Below the pieces are notes generated by a model, which was given only the letters and a program-made list of their open reading frames with translations, did no database searches and was not told where the DNA came from. This document shows, piece after piece, positions 1-10,165 of a stretch of DNA of 64,000 nucleotides. Position 1 is the stretch's first letter. Every line of letters begins with the position of its first letter. The position numbers and the translations under genes were made by a program. Source of the stretch: Rhodocyclus gracilis (GTDB lineage: Bacteria > Pseudomonadota > Gammaproteobacteria > Burkholderiales > Rhodocyclaceae); the NCBI RefSeq assembly GCF_009617575.1, contig NZ_WIXJ01000001.1, forward strand, positions 248,001-312,000, given 5' to 3'.

Positions 1-1
1 A

Positions 2-1030
2 CTGTTCGGTCAGGGGCGCATGAGCGCCGAAGAAATCCTCGCCAAGCTCGACACCGGCGCCGCCGCCCGCGACGCGGCGAAGATAAGCGAAAAGGACGCC
101 TTCGACGTGCTCGTCGTCGGCGGTGGTCCGGCCGGCGCAGCGGCAGCGATCTACGCGGCGCGCAAAGGCATCCGCACCGGCGTCGTCGCCGAACGTTTCG
201 GCGGCCAGGTGCTCGACACACTGGGCATCGAGAACTTCATTTCGGTGAAGGAAACCGAAGGCCCGAAGCTCGCCATGGCGCTCGAGCAGCATGTGCGCGA
301 ATACCCGGTCGACATCATCAACCTGCAGCGCGCCGAAGCCCTGCGGCCGGCCGCCAACGGCCCGCTGACTGAAGTGCAGCTCGCCAGTGGCGCCAGCCTG
401 CGCGCCAAAACCGTGATCCTCGCCACCGGCGCGCGCTGGCGCGAAATGAACGTTCCCGGCGAAGCCGAGTACCGCACCAAGGGCGTCGCCTACTGCCCGC
501 ACTGCGACGGCCCGCTCTTCAAGGGCAAGCGCGTGGCCGTGATCGGCGGCGGCAACTCGGGCGTCGAGGCGGCGATCGACCTGGCGGGCATCGTCGCGCA
601 CGTCACGCTGATCGAGTTCATGGACGAGTTGCGCGCCGACGCCGTCTTGCAGAACAAGCTCTTCAGCCTGCCCAATGTCACGGTAATCAAGGGCGCGCAA
701 ACCACCGAGGTCACCGGCGACGGCCAGAAGGTCAACGCGCTGCTGTACAAGGACCGCGCCAGCGGCGAAGCACACCGCCTCGAGCTCGAAGGCATCTTCG
801 TACAGATCGGCCTGCTGCCGAACACCGACTGGCTCAAGGGCACGCTTGATCTGTCGCGGCATGGCGAGATCGTCATCGACGCCAAAGGCCAGACTTCGCT
901 GCCCGGCGTTTTCGCCGCCGGCGACTGCACGACGGTGCCTTACAAGCAGATCATCATCGCCATGGGCGAAGGGGCGAAAGCCAGCCTCTCGGCCTTCGAT
1001 CACCTGATCCGTAGCTCAGCCCCGGTATAA
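2..1030 (+). CDS. ahpF: Alkyl hydroperoxide reductase subunit F, 5'-truncated
   Basis: C-terminal part of the flavoprotein AhpF, which carries electrons from NADH through FAD and redox-active cysteines to the peroxiredoxin AhpC. The frame is already open at the left edge (LFGQGR precedes the first ATG at 20), so the N-terminal thioredoxin-like domains lie outside the window; complete AhpF is about 520 residues. Counting from position 20, the FAD motif GGGPAG is near residue 34, the redox pair CPHC at 159-162, NADH-binding GGGNSG near 176, and AAGDCT near 300. ahpC would be expected upstream but is not visible. The stop codon lies inside a TATAAT (1026-1031) that may serve the next gene. Confidence 0.96.
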   Translation: MFGQGRMSAEEILAKLDTGAAARDAAKISEKDAFDVLVVGGGPAGAAAAIYAARKGIRTGVVAERFGGQVLDTLGIENFISVKETEGPKLAMALEQHVREYPVDIINLQRAEALRPAANGPLTEVQLASGASLRAKTVILATGARWREMNVPGEAEYRTKGVAYCPHCDGPLFKGKRVAVIGGGNSGVEAAIDLAGIVAHVTLIEFMDELRADAVLQNKLFSLPNVTVIKGAQTTEVTGDGQKVNALLYKDRASGEAHRLELEGIFVQIGLLPNTDWLKGTLDLSRHGEIVIDAKGQTSLPGVFAAGDCTTVPYKQIIIAMGEGAKASLSAFDHLIRSSAPV

Positions 1031-1050
1031 TCGGCGCCCCTCCCTCCCCC

Positions 1051-1089
1051 GCACACGGCACACCGGCGCCTTGCCGGTGTGCCGTGTGC
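1051..1089 (+). terminator. Perfect 17-bp hairpin between ahpF and the PACE gene
   Basis: Arms at 1051-1067 and 1073-1089 are perfect reverse complements with a 5-nt loop. No T-run follows, so it is not a textbook intrinsic terminator. It could end ahpF transcription, or fold in the leader of the downstream gene, whose preferred GTG start is at 1102. Confidence 0.6.
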
Positions 1090-1101
1090 GCTTCGGATAC
1101 C

Positions 1102-1551
1102 GTGTCGAAAAAACCCTCCCTGCGCTCCTGGCGCGACCGCCTGCGGCAGATCGTCCTCTTTGAAGTCGGCGGTCTGCTACTGATTACGCCGCCCTTCACC
1201 TGGGCCAGCGGCGTGCCACTGCACGAATCGATCGGCCTTCTGGCCGTGCTGGCGGTCATCGCCTCCATCTGGAACGGCGCCTACAACACCGGCTTCGACT
1301 GGATCGAAGGTCGCCTCACGGGCCGCACGGCCGACCGTCGCCCGCTCCCGCTACGCGCGCTGCACGCCATCGGCTTTGAAGGGGGCCTGCTGCTGATGAC
1401 GCTGCCCGTCATCGTCTGGTGGGTCAGCATGGACTGGCTAGAAGCACTCGTCGCCGACCTCGGCCTGGCCGTCGCCTACACGCTCTACGCGCTGCTATTC
1501 AATATCGCCTACGACCGCCTCTTCCCCATCGACACCCGCGAAGCCCCGTAA
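1102..1551 (+). CDS. PACE-family (AceI-like) multidrug efflux protein
   Basis: Small inner-membrane protein of about 149 residues, resembling the proteobacterial antimicrobial compound efflux family (two bacterial transmembrane pair domains). Known members export chlorhexidine and other cationic biocides or polyamines by proton exchange. Four hydrophobic helices are visible, and the family-like signature HAIGFEGG opens the second half. A GTG at 1084 is in frame but lies inside the strong hairpin, so I prefer the GTG at 1102, which gives the usual length and puts the conserved RDRLRQ segment close to the N-terminus. It is alone between ahpF and an antiporter. The substrate cannot be told from sequence. 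Confidence 0.85.
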   Translation: MSKKPSLRSWRDRLRQIVLFEVGGLLLITPPFTWASGVPLHESIGLLAVLAVIASIWNGAYNTGFDWIEGRLTGRTADRRPLPLRALHAIGFEGGLLLMTLPVIVWWVSMDWLEALVADLGLAVAYTLYALLFNIAYDRLFPIDTREAP

Positions 1552-1572
1552 GCCGGAACGGCCGCGCGCTTT

Positions 1573-1578
1573 TATACT
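1573..1578 (+). promoter_or_regulatory. Candidate -10 element for the antiporter gene
   Basis: TATACT lies 28 nt before the antiporter start. No good -35 hexamer is visible at 16-18 nt spacing, so this is a weak call. Confidence 0.35.
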
Positions 1579-1606
1579 CGCCCCACCGACGACCTGAAGG
1601 ATGCCG

Positions 1607-2950
1607 ATGACGCCGCGTTTTCTCCCCTGCGCACTGCTCGCCTTACCCCTCACTGCCCTGGCGGCGGGAAGCGACGTGGTGGGCGAAAACCTGCTCTGGC
1701 TGGCCATCATCCTGATGGCGGCGCGACTCTTCGCCCCGCTGGCCAGCCGCGTCGGTTTTCCGGCCGTGCTCGGCGAACTGCTGCTCGGCGTGCTGCTCGG
1801 CAACCTCGCCTTGCTTGGGCTGAACTATTTCGAGAGCGTCCGCGCCGATCCGATCATCGCTTTCATCGCCGAACTCGGCGTCATCGTGCTGCTGCTACAG
1901 ATCGGCCTTGAGACGCGGCTGAAGGATCTCGTTGCTGTCGGCGGACAGGCCTTTCTGGTCGGCTGCGTCGGCATCGCTGCGCCTTTCCTGCTCGGCGCCT
2001 TCCTCGTCGGACCGTTGCTGCTGCCGGGCAAGGAAACCAATACCTATCTCTTTTTGGGCGCCACCCTCGCCGCTACCTCCGTTGGCATCACCGGACGCGT
2101 ATTCCGCGATCTGGGCAAGCTATCGACGCCGGCGGCGCGCATCGTGCTCGGCGCGGCCGTGATCGATGACGTTCTCGGGCTGGTGATTCTCGCGGTCGTC
2201 TCAAGCCTCGTGCAGGCGGGCAGCGTCAGCCTCGGCGAGGTCGCCGGCATCGTTGCCAAGGCGGTGATCTTCCTCGGCGGCAGCATCTGGCTCGGCCGCC
2301 TGATCGCGCCACATTCGAGTCGCTGGCTGGCGCGTGTCGACGCCAGCCACTCGATGCTCTTCGCACAGGTGCTGGCGACAGGATTGGCGCTGGCCTGGCT
2401 TGCCCACGCCATCGGGCTGGCACCGATCATCGGCGCTTTTGCCGCCGGCCTGCTCTTCGAGCCGCTGTTTCTCAAGGATTTCGAGCGGCCAGCCATCGTC
2501 CGCGAAATCGAACCCCTGCTCCCCGACGATCACGGGCATCTCGCTGCCCGGCTGCGGCCGATCCTGCTGCGTCACGCCGGGCATCAGCACGAACACATGA
2601 TCGAGCCGATCGGCTACTTCTTCGTACCGGTGTTTTTCGTACTGACCGGCATGCAGGTCGACCTGCGCACCCTCGCCGATCCGGCGCTCGTCGCCGTCGC
2701 CCTCGGCATGACGGCTGCCGCCATCGTCGGCAAGCTGGTGGCGGGCCTCTTCGCCCGTCAGGCGGGCGGCTGGATCGTCGGCTGGGGAATGGTGCCGCGC
2801 GGCGAGGTCGGGCTGATTTTTGCCATGGTCGGCAAGCAGCTTGGCGTCATCTCCGAAAACCTCTTCTCGATCATCGTCATCATGGTCATCCTGACCACGC
2901 TGGTGACGCCGCCGGTACTGACCTGGCTGCTCAAGCGCCAGAAGGACTGA
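1607..2950 (+). CDS. CPA2-family cation/proton antiporter (KefB/Na+:H+ exchanger type)
   Basis: Integral inner-membrane protein of 447 residues with about a dozen hydrophobic helices, of the monovalent cation:proton antiporter-2 superfamily. The ion-binding pair of acidic residues typical of electrogenic members is visible as VIDDVLG near residue 185. A hydrophobic, signal-like N-terminus (LALPLTALAAG) precedes the first transport helix. The ATG at 1607 is preferred over the one at 1601 because GAAGGA then sits about 5 nt upstream. No RCK/TrkA-N domain follows, unlike KefB/KefC. An unusual histidine-rich loop lies at 2524-2600. Whether it moves Na+ or K+ cannot be decided. Its 3' end overlaps the convergent lysR by 20 nt. 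Confidence 0.88.
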   Translation: MTPRFLPCALLALPLTALAAGSDVVGENLLWLAIILMAARLFAPLASRVGFPAVLGELLLGVLLGNLALLGLNYFESVRADPIIAFIAELGVIVLLLQIGLETRLKDLVAVGGQAFLVGCVGIAAPFLLGAFLVGPLLLPGKETNTYLFLGATLAATSVGITGRVFRDLGKLSTPAARIVLGAAVIDDVLGLVILAVVSSLVQAGSVSLGEVAGIVAKAVIFLGGSIWLGRLIAPHSSRWLARVDASHSMLFAQVLATGLALAWLAHAIGLAPIIGAFAAGLLFEPLFLKDFERPAIVREIEPLLPDDHGHLAARLRPILLRHAGHQHEHMIEPIGYFFVPVFFVLTGMQVDLRTLADPALVAVALGMTAAAIVGKLVAGLFARQAGGWIVGWGMVPRGEVGLIFAMVGKQLGVISENLFSIIVIMVILTTLVTPPVLTWLLKRQKD

Positions 2951-3854
2951 CCGTGCCGGCCGGCGCCAGACCTTCCTGCACGAACCAGTCGACCAGAAAA
3001 TCGAGCAGCGTCCGCACACTTGCCGGCTGGTGCGCGCGCGAGGCATAGACCGCGAAAATTCCCAGCGCCAGCGGTCGATATTCGGGCAGCAGGGCAATCA
3101 GGCGGCCGTCAGCGATGAAAGGTGCCGCCGAAAACACCGGCTGCATGGCGATCCCCGCCCCCGCAAGCGCCGCCTGTAGCAGGACGACCGACTCATTAGC
3201 GCTGAGGTTGCCACTCACCGGCACATTGCGCGGCTCGCCGCCGTACTCGAACTGCCAGAGGCTTTTGCCAAAGTACGAATACGTCAGGCAGTTGTGCGCG
3301 GCGAGGTCGTCCACCGTGAGCGGCACGGCGTGCGCGTCGAGGTAGGCGGGCGAGGCACACAGCACCGACGGGCAGGCGCCAAGAGGCCGGGCGATCAGAT
3401 TGGGATCGAGCTGGTGAGTGATGCGGATGGCGAGATCGATGCGCTCGTCGATCAAGTGGACCGCCTGATTGCCGATCTGCAAATCGACGCTGACCCGCGG
3501 ATGGCGGCGCAAATACTCCGCCAGGGCATGCGCCAGCGTTGCCTGCGCCAGTGATTGCGAGCAGGCGATGCGCACGATGCCATGCGGCGCGTCATTGCCG
3601 GCGTCGGCGTTCACCGGCATCTGCTCGGCAACCTCCAGCAAGCGGCGGCAGCGTTGCAGCGTTTCTTCACCGGCCGCCGTCAGGCTCAGCGAGCGCGTCG
3701 TGCGATGCAGCAGGCGCGCCCCGACCCAAGCCTCCATCTGCGCCAGATAGCGCGTCACCATCGCCCGCGACATCGCCAGTGAATCGGCTGCCGCGATCAG
3801 GCTGCGACGTTCATTGATGGTGACAAAGACGCGGGCGGCGATCAGGCGGTCCAT
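2931..3854 (-). CDS. LysR-family transcriptional regulator
   Basis: About 307-residue LysR-type regulator. The N-terminal winged helix-turn-helix occupies roughly residues 1-60 (MDRLIAARVF, then LAMSRAMVTRYLAQME and the wing motif LLHRTTRSLSLT). The rest is a periplasmic-binding-protein-like effector domain. The start MDRLIA is chosen because it is the normal LysR N-terminus; 21 upstream in-frame codons exist but are atypical. It is transcribed divergently from the MBL-fold gene across about 108 bp, the usual arrangement for a LysR regulator and its target, so regulation of the MBL/DsbA pair is inferred. The effector is unknown. Confidence 0.93.
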   Translation of the reverse strand: MDRLIAARVFVTINERRSLIAAADSLAMSRAMVTRYLAQMEAWVGARLLHRTTRSLSLTAAGEETLQRCRRLLEVAEQMPVNADAGNDAPHGIVRIACSQSLAQATLAHALAEYLRRHPRVSVDLQIGNQAVHLIDERIDLAIRITHQLDPNLIARPLGACPSVLCASPAYLDAHAVPLTVDDLAAHNCLTYSYFGKSLWQFEYGGEPRNVPVSGNLSANESVVLLQAALAGAGIAMQPVFSAAPFIADGRLIALLPEYRPLALGIFAVYASRAHQPASVRTLLDFLVDWFVQEGLAPAGTVSPSGA

Positions 3855-3962
3855 TATTCGTCCGATACATGAAACAAACTGGTGACCAAAACGCGGTTTT
3901 TCGTTCGCTCCATGCAATCTATGCTTCGCCTCGTCATCACGTCAAGCCAAAGGACAGCCACC
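3855..3962. promoter_or_regulatory. Divergent lysR / MBL-gene control region
   Basis: Intergenic region between the divergent lysR and MBL-fold genes. On the plus strand a -10-like TATGCT follows a pyrimidine-rich block, and AAGGA stands about 9 nt before the ATG at 3963. A LysR box is expected here from the gene arrangement, but I could not pick a convincing T-N11-A dyad by eye. Confidence 0.45.
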
Positions 3963-4850
3963 ATGATTCGTCATTCACTACTCTCCAGCCTTGCCGCCCT
4001 TAGCCTTCTGAGCCCCCAGGCAAACGTCGCCAACGCCGCCACGCCCTTGCGCGTCGAGGTCTACAACCCCGGCGAACGCTCGCTCTTTCCCGTTGCCTCC
4101 GAGATCGTCATGGGCGAACGCGAGGCGATTCTGATCGACGCCCAGTTCCAGAAAAACGACGCCGAAGCGCTGGTCAGCAAAATTCAGGCAAGCGGCCGGC
4201 AGCTGAAAACGATCTATATCAGTCAGAGTGACCCCGATTACTACTTCGGTCTCGACGTCATTCACGCCGCCTTCCCGGAAGCGAAAATCGTCGCAACGGC
4301 GCCGACCGTCGCTGCGATCAAGGCAAGCATGCAGGGCAAGCTCGCGCACTGGGGGCCGATCCTGAAGGAAAACGCGCCGAGCCAGCTCATCGTTCCAGAG
4401 GTGCTGGCAAGCGAACACCTCACGCTGGAAGGCCGCTACCTCGACATCAAGGGGCTGCACGGAGCCGCACCCGCGCGCAGCTACGTGTGGATTCCCTCGC
4501 TCAAAACGGTCGTCGGCGGCGTCGTCATCGCCAGCGGCATTCATGTCTGGATGGCCGATACGCAAAGCGTCGCCTCGCGGCAAGCCTGGCAAAAGACGCT
4601 GCGCGAAATCGAGGCGCTCAAACCCGCCGCCATCGTCCCCGGCCATTTCCTCGGCGAAGCACCAGCCGGCAACGCGGCGCTCCGCTTCACTGCACGTTAC
4701 CTGCGCGACTTCGACGCCGCAGCAACGCGTGCGGCGGATGCCCCGGCGCTGATCGCCGCCATGCAAAAAGCCTACCCCGATCTCGGCGAAGCCGCATCGC
4801 TCGAACTGAGCGCCAAGGTCATCAAGGGAGAAATGACGTGGCCGCAATGA
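3963..4850 (+). CDS. Secreted MBL-fold metallo-hydrolase-like protein
   Basis: 295-residue protein with a Sec signal peptide (hydrophobic residues 5-18, likely cleaved after ANA near residue 26), so probably periplasmic. The body is a metallo-beta-lactamase fold: beta strand AILIDAQF, a metal-loop segment SQSDPDYYFG (residues 87-96), and PGHF in the C-terminal half. The canonical HxHxDH is degenerate: the His-bearing positions read S-Q-S-D-P-D, so one or both zinc sites may be lost. The start at 3963 has AAGGA upstream and yields the signal peptide; in-frame codons back to 3882 are not favoured. Its stop overlaps the start of the DsbA-family gene (ATGA), indicating translational coupling. Substrate unknown. 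Confidence 0.8.
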   Translation: MIRHSLLSSLAALSLLSPQANVANAATPLRVEVYNPGERSLFPVASEIVMGEREAILIDAQFQKNDAEALVSKIQASGRQLKTIYISQSDPDYYFGLDVIHAAFPEAKIVATAPTVAAIKASMQGKLAHWGPILKENAPSQLIVPEVLASEHLTLEGRYLDIKGLHGAAPARSYVWIPSLKTVVGGVVIASGIHVWMADTQSVASRQAWQKTLREIEALKPAAIVPGHFLGEAPAGNAALRFTARYLRDFDAAATRAADAPALIAAMQKAYPDLGEAASLELSAKVIKGEMTWPQ

Positions 4851-5617
4851 ATACCGTCGCCGCAGCCCCGATGAGCCGTCACGACGCCACCCTGCACTAT
4901 CTCTACGACCCGCTCTGCGGCTGGTGTTACGGTAGCGCACCGCTGATCGCCGCCGCCGAGAAGGTCGCCGGGCTGAAGGTGCAGTTTCACAGCGGCGGCA
5001 TGATGAGCGGCATTCATCGCCGGCCAATCGACGCCTACTGGCGCGACTACGTCATGCCGCACGACCGCCGTATCGCCGAACTGAGCGGCCAGCCCTTCAG
5101 CGACGCCTACTACGACGGTCTGTTGCGCGACACGAGCGTGATACTCGATTCCGCCCCGCCGACGACGGCGGCGCTTGCCGCCGAAGCGATGAGCGGACGG
5201 GGGTTGCCGATGATTCACCGCTTGCAGCGAGCGCACTACGTCGACGCGCGCCGCATCGCCGACAGCGCCGTGCTGGAGGAAATTGCCGGCGAGCTGGGCC
5301 TCGACGTCGCCACCTTCCGCCGCCACTACGCGCAGCTGGCGGGGACGGCGACGACACAGCACTTCGCGGCGACGCAGCAACGATTGGCGGCGGCCGGCGG
5401 TCAAGGCTTTCCGACGCTCATTCTGGAATTCGCCAACGGCCAGTCACAGCGTCTGGAAGTCGGCCGCTGGCTGGGGCAGGCTGCGGCCTGGGCGAAAGAG
5501 CTCGCGCGCCGGCTCGCCGCCTCCGGGGCGAACGAGGAGCGCGCGCCGGCCGGCCGCCGCGCCGCTGGCCCGCGAGCAGGCACGGCTCATTGCGACACGG
5601 ACCACTGCGCGTTCTGA
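4847..5617 (+). CDS. DsbA-family thioredoxin-fold oxidoreductase
   Basis: 256-residue thioredoxin-fold protein of the DsbA/FrnE type. The catalytic motif is CGWC at residues 24-27 (DPLCGWCYG), and the cis-proline loop is FPTLI. No signal peptide is evident, so a cytoplasmic location is likely. The C-terminus is extended and ends with two cysteines four residues apart (HCDTDHC), which could form a second redox or metal site. ATG 4847 overlaps the preceding stop; ATG 4871 is an alternative. It is coupled to the MBL-fold gene and probably governed by the divergent LysR. It may repair or isomerise disulfides or act on small thiols. Confidence 0.85.
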   Translation: MNTVAAAPMSRHDATLHYLYDPLCGWCYGSAPLIAAAEKVAGLKVQFHSGGMMSGIHRRPIDAYWRDYVMPHDRRIAELSGQPFSDAYYDGLLRDTSVILDSAPPTTAALAAEAMSGRGLPMIHRLQRAHYVDARRIADSAVLEEIAGELGLDVATFRRHYAQLAGTATTQHFAATQQRLAAAGGQGFPTLILEFANGQSQRLEVGRWLGQAAAWAKELARRLAASGANEERAPAGRRAAGPRAGTAHCDTDHCAF

Positions 5618-5772
5618 GTGGGTATAAGACTGACTCCACTCCGTGCGCTGAATATTCTGAGCGCTCTGAGAGAAGCAACCGGCATGCGTCAGTATGGGGC
5701 GACTTTATCCAAAAACACGAAGCACGCGCGCCCGCTCCACGGCAGGGAAGTCCGTTTTGTCAGGCAAGCCGC

Positions 5773-6549
5773 CTAGAAGCGCAGACCGACGGTAACGCGC
5801 GTCTGATCCTCGCCTGAAAAATTCACCTTCTGTTCGTGCGCCAGACGGACGAAGACCGACGCATAGTCGTAGGTAAGCGAGACGCCACGCCCCGCCACGC
5901 TTGCCTCATCAGGGGACGGACGTCCATGCTTGTCCGATACATCGACAGTCAGACGCTGGAGGTCGCTGACCTGGTAACGCCAGACGGCGTGCGTCACCAC
6001 TTGTCCGGTATCGAGACGGTCGTCGCGCACGGCGTACAGGGAGATCGTCGAAGCGGGTACAAGACGCGTGCCGAAGCCATAGACGACGGAATCGTTGGGA
6101 TCGAAATTGAGGTTGTAGTAGGCGCGCGTGTTGGTCCGCCCGAAGCCCAGCAGCGCAAAAACCTGCGTGCCGATCTCCGCGTTTACCGAGCCGCCGACGA
6201 AACCATGGCTGGCCACCTGCAGCGACGGCACAAGCTTTCCCGCCGCGCCGACGAGGGTGTACTCGTAGCCTGTTCGTGTTTGCTCAAAGCCACTGTCGCC
6301 GTCAGCCGAGCCGCCCTGACGGTAGTGCCCCAACCAGAACGCATGGGCGCCGTTCGTGGCACGCACGTTGACGTCGGTCGCCGCCGCCTGATGCGTCGTC
6401 GAATACCACGACGGCGTGAGTTTGAAAGCCCAATCCGCGTCGCCAATCTCCTCGCCACCGCCGGGCCGCGAAGGGTCCGCCAGCGCCGGCAAGGAGATGA
6501 GAAGTAGCGCGAGGAAAAACGCCGCGTGTGGCGGATGCTGGCTGGACAT
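5773..6549 (-). CDS. Outer-membrane beta-barrel protein of unknown function
   Basis: 258-residue protein with a clear signal peptide (hydrophobic residues 9-22, ALADP cleavage region) followed by alternating amphipathic strands typical of a small outer-membrane barrel, and ending in a C-terminal phenylalanine (VGLRF), the signature read by the BAM complex. It resembles YaiO-like barrels in general character, but I cannot assign a family. It lies 26 bp after guaA on the same strand, though no functional link to GMP synthesis is apparent. The 155 bp between it and the convergent DsbA-family gene hold nothing I recognise. Confidence 0.72.
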   Translation of the reverse strand: MSSQHPPHAAFFLALLLISLPALADPSRPGGGEEIGDADWAFKLTPSWYSTTHQAAATDVNVRATNGAHAFWLGHYRQGGSADGDSGFEQTRTGYEYTLVGAAGKLVPSLQVASHGFVGGSVNAEIGTQVFALLGFGRTNTRAYYNLNFDPNDSVVYGFGTRLVPASTISLYAVRDDRLDTGQVVTHAVWRYQVSDLQRLTVDVSDKHGRPSPDEASVAGRGVSLTYDYASVFVRLAHEQKVNFSGEDQTRVTVGLRF

Positions 6550-6575
6550 GCGTCAAGCGAAGAAAGGGACGGGGC

Positions 6576-8141
6576 TTATTCCCACTCGATCGTTGCCGGC
6601 GGCTTGCCCGAAATGTCGTACACAACCCGGTTGATGCCACGCACTTCGTTGATGATCCGGTTGGCGACCTTGCCGAGCAGGCTGTGCGGCAGCTCAGCCC
6701 AGCGCGCGGTCATGAAATCCTGAGTTTCGACGGCCCGCAGAGCGACAACGTATTCGTAGGTACGGCCATCGCCCATGACGCCAACGCTTTTCACCGGGAG
6801 GAAGACGGCGAAGGCCTGACTCGTCTTGTCGTACCAGTCGGCGGCACGCAGTTCGTCAATGAAGATGGCGTCCGCGCGGCGCAGCAGATCGGCGAACTCC
6901 TTCTTTACCTCGCCGAGAATGCGCACACCGAGGCCCGGACCAGGGAACGGATGGCGATAGACCATCTCGCGCGGCAGACCAAGCGCGACGCCCAACTCGC
7001 GCACTTCGTCCTTGAACAGCTCGCGCAGCGGCTCGAGGAGCGACAGCTTCAGGGTTTCCGGCAGGCCACCGACGTTGTGGTGGCTCTTGATCGTGTGCGC
7101 CTTCTTGGTCTTGCCACCCGCCGATTCGATCACATCGGGGTAGATCGTGCCCTGCGCCAGCCAGCGCGCCGCCGGCAGTTTCTGCGCCTCGGCCTGGAAA
7201 ACCTCGACGAACTCCCGACCGATGATCTTGCGCTTCGCCTCCGGGTCGGCAACGCCCTGGAGATGCCCCATGAACTGCGCCGTCGCGTCGACGTGGATGA
7301 CGCGCACGCCCAGATTGCGCGCAAACGTCTCCATCACCTGCTCGGCTTCGTTCAGGCGCAGCAGGCCGTTATCGACGAAAACGCAGGTGAGCTGGTCGCC
7401 GATGGCGCGGTGGATCAGCGCGGCGGCCACCGACGAATCGACACCGCCGGAAAGACCAAGGATCACCTCGTCGCTGCCCACCTGTTCGCGAATGCGGGCA
7501 ACGGCCTCGTCAATGTAGCCGGGCATCGTCCAGTCGTTGCCACAGCCGCAAATGTCATGCACGAAACGGGCGAACATGTCGCGCCCCTTGATCGTGTGCG
7601 TCACTTCCGGGTGGAACTGCACGGCGTAGAAACCGCGCGCCTCATCGGCCATCGCCGCGATGGGCGTAGAGGCGTTGCCACCGATGACGCGAAATCCCGG
7701 CGGCAACTCGACCACCTTGTCGCCGTGGCTCATCCACACTTCCAGCTGCGGCTGGCCAGCGGCATCGACCGTATCGGCGAGATCGCGGAAGAGCTTGGTG
7801 TCGGTCGCAGGTACAAGTGTCGCGTAACCGAATTCGCGTTTCGCCGAGCCTTCGACCTTGCCCCCCAACTGCGCCGCCATCGTCTGCATGCCGTAGCAGA
7901 TGCCGAGCACCGGCACGCCCAACTCGAACACCGCCTGCGGTGCCCGCCAATCCTCAGCCTCGTAGACCGAATTCGGGCCACCGGAAAGGATCACGCCGCT
8001 GGCGCCAAAGGCGCGGACGAAATCGTCACTGACGTCGAAGGGATGCAGTTCGCAATACACCTGCTGCTCGCGAACCCGGCGCGCGATCAGCTGGGTAACC
8101 TGAGAACCGAAATCGAGGATTAGAATCTTCTTGTGGGCCAT
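6576..8141 (-). CDS. guaA: GMP synthase (glutamine-hydrolysing)
   Basis: Converts XMP to GMP using glutamine and ATP, the last step of guanine nucleotide synthesis. 521 residues, the usual length. The N-terminal class I amidotransferase has its nucleophile Cys82 in GICYG, with His177 and Glu179 in FHPEVT. The PP-loop SGGVDSS lies at 231-237, and the C-terminal dimerisation domain ends with PATIEWE. The start [12 protein letters not shown] is the family N-terminus; a longer in-frame extension upstream is spurious. It lies 134 bp downstream of guaB, separated by a hairpin. Confidence 0.98.
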   Translation of the reverse strand: MAHKKILILDFGSQVTQLIARRVREQQVYCELHPFDVSDDFVRAFGASGVILSGGPNSVYEAEDWRAPQAVFELGVPVLGICYGMQTMAAQLGGKVEGSAKREFGYATLVPATDTKLFRDLADTVDAAGQPQLEVWMSHGDKVVELPPGFRVIGGNASTPIAAMADEARGFYAVQFHPEVTHTIKGRDMFARFVHDICGCGNDWTMPGYIDEAVARIREQVGSDEVILGLSGGVDSSVAAALIHRAIGDQLTCVFVDNGLLRLNEAEQVMETFARNLGVRVIHVDATAQFMGHLQGVADPEAKRKIIGREFVEVFQAEAQKLPAARWLAQGTIYPDVIESAGGKTKKAHTIKSHHNVGGLPETLKLSLLEPLRELFKDEVRELGVALGLPREMVYRHPFPGPGLGVRILGEVKKEFADLLRRADAIFIDELRAADWYDKTSQAFAVFLPVKSVGVMGDGRTYEYVVALRAVETQDFMTARWAELPHSLLGKVANRIINEVRGINRVVYDISGKPPATIEWE

Positions 8142-8236
8142 GGGAGACTCGAAGGGTGGGCAAGACAAGCAAAACCGGTCGAACGCATGCGTGACCGACC
8201 GGCAGAAAACGACAGGCAAGAGGCCCGGAAGAACAA

Positions 8237-8258
8237 AGGGCGGCCACGAGGCCGCCCT
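8237..8258 (-). terminator. Hairpin between guaB and guaA
   Basis: A 9-bp GC-rich stem (8237-8245 with 8250-8258, 4-nt loop) is followed on the minus strand by TTGTTC. It lies about 17 bp past the guaB stop and would act as a terminator or partial attenuator that sets guaA expression below guaB. Confidence 0.6.
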
Positions 8259-8275
8259 GCCAAGACGCGTGTCGA

Positions 8276-9850
<1,575 letters not shown>

Positions 9851-10165
9851 TCAGGCGATCTCGCCAACGCCTTTTTTCATGACCTTGCCTTCTGCCGCCC
9901 GCTGCTTGCGCATTTCCTTCGGGTCAGCGATGAGCGGGCGATAGATCTCGACACGATCGCGGTCGCGCAACACGGTCTCCGGACGGGAGAGTTTGGCAAA
10001 AATCCCTACCTTGTTTTTGGCAAGATCGATTTCCGGGTACTTGGCGAGCAGACCCGATTCCTCGATGGCCTGCCGCAACAGCGTGCCTTCGGGCAAATCG
10101 AGCACGACGGAGTCATGCCGCTGCGCGCAGGCGTAGATCACTTCAACGCGAATGGTTGCCGACAT
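9851..10165 (-). CDS. rnfH: RnfH family ubiquitin-like protein (RatB)
   Basis: 104-residue beta-grasp protein of the UPF0125/RnfH family. The core [21 protein letters not shown] continues to RDRDRVEIYRPL, the conserved family segment. The start at 10165 is chosen because GGAAG stands 5 nt upstream; it overlaps the 3' end of ratA by 23 nt. The pairing with ratA is widely conserved. Despite the name, no rnf genes are nearby. It has been described as the second gene of the ratAB pair, but an antitoxin role is doubtful. Confidence 0.93.
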   Translation of the reverse strand: MSATIRVEVIYACAQRHDSVVLDLPEGTLLRQAIEESGLLAKYPEIDLAKNKVGIFAKLSRPETVLRDRDRVEIYRPLIADPKEMRKQRAAEGKVMKKGVGEIA

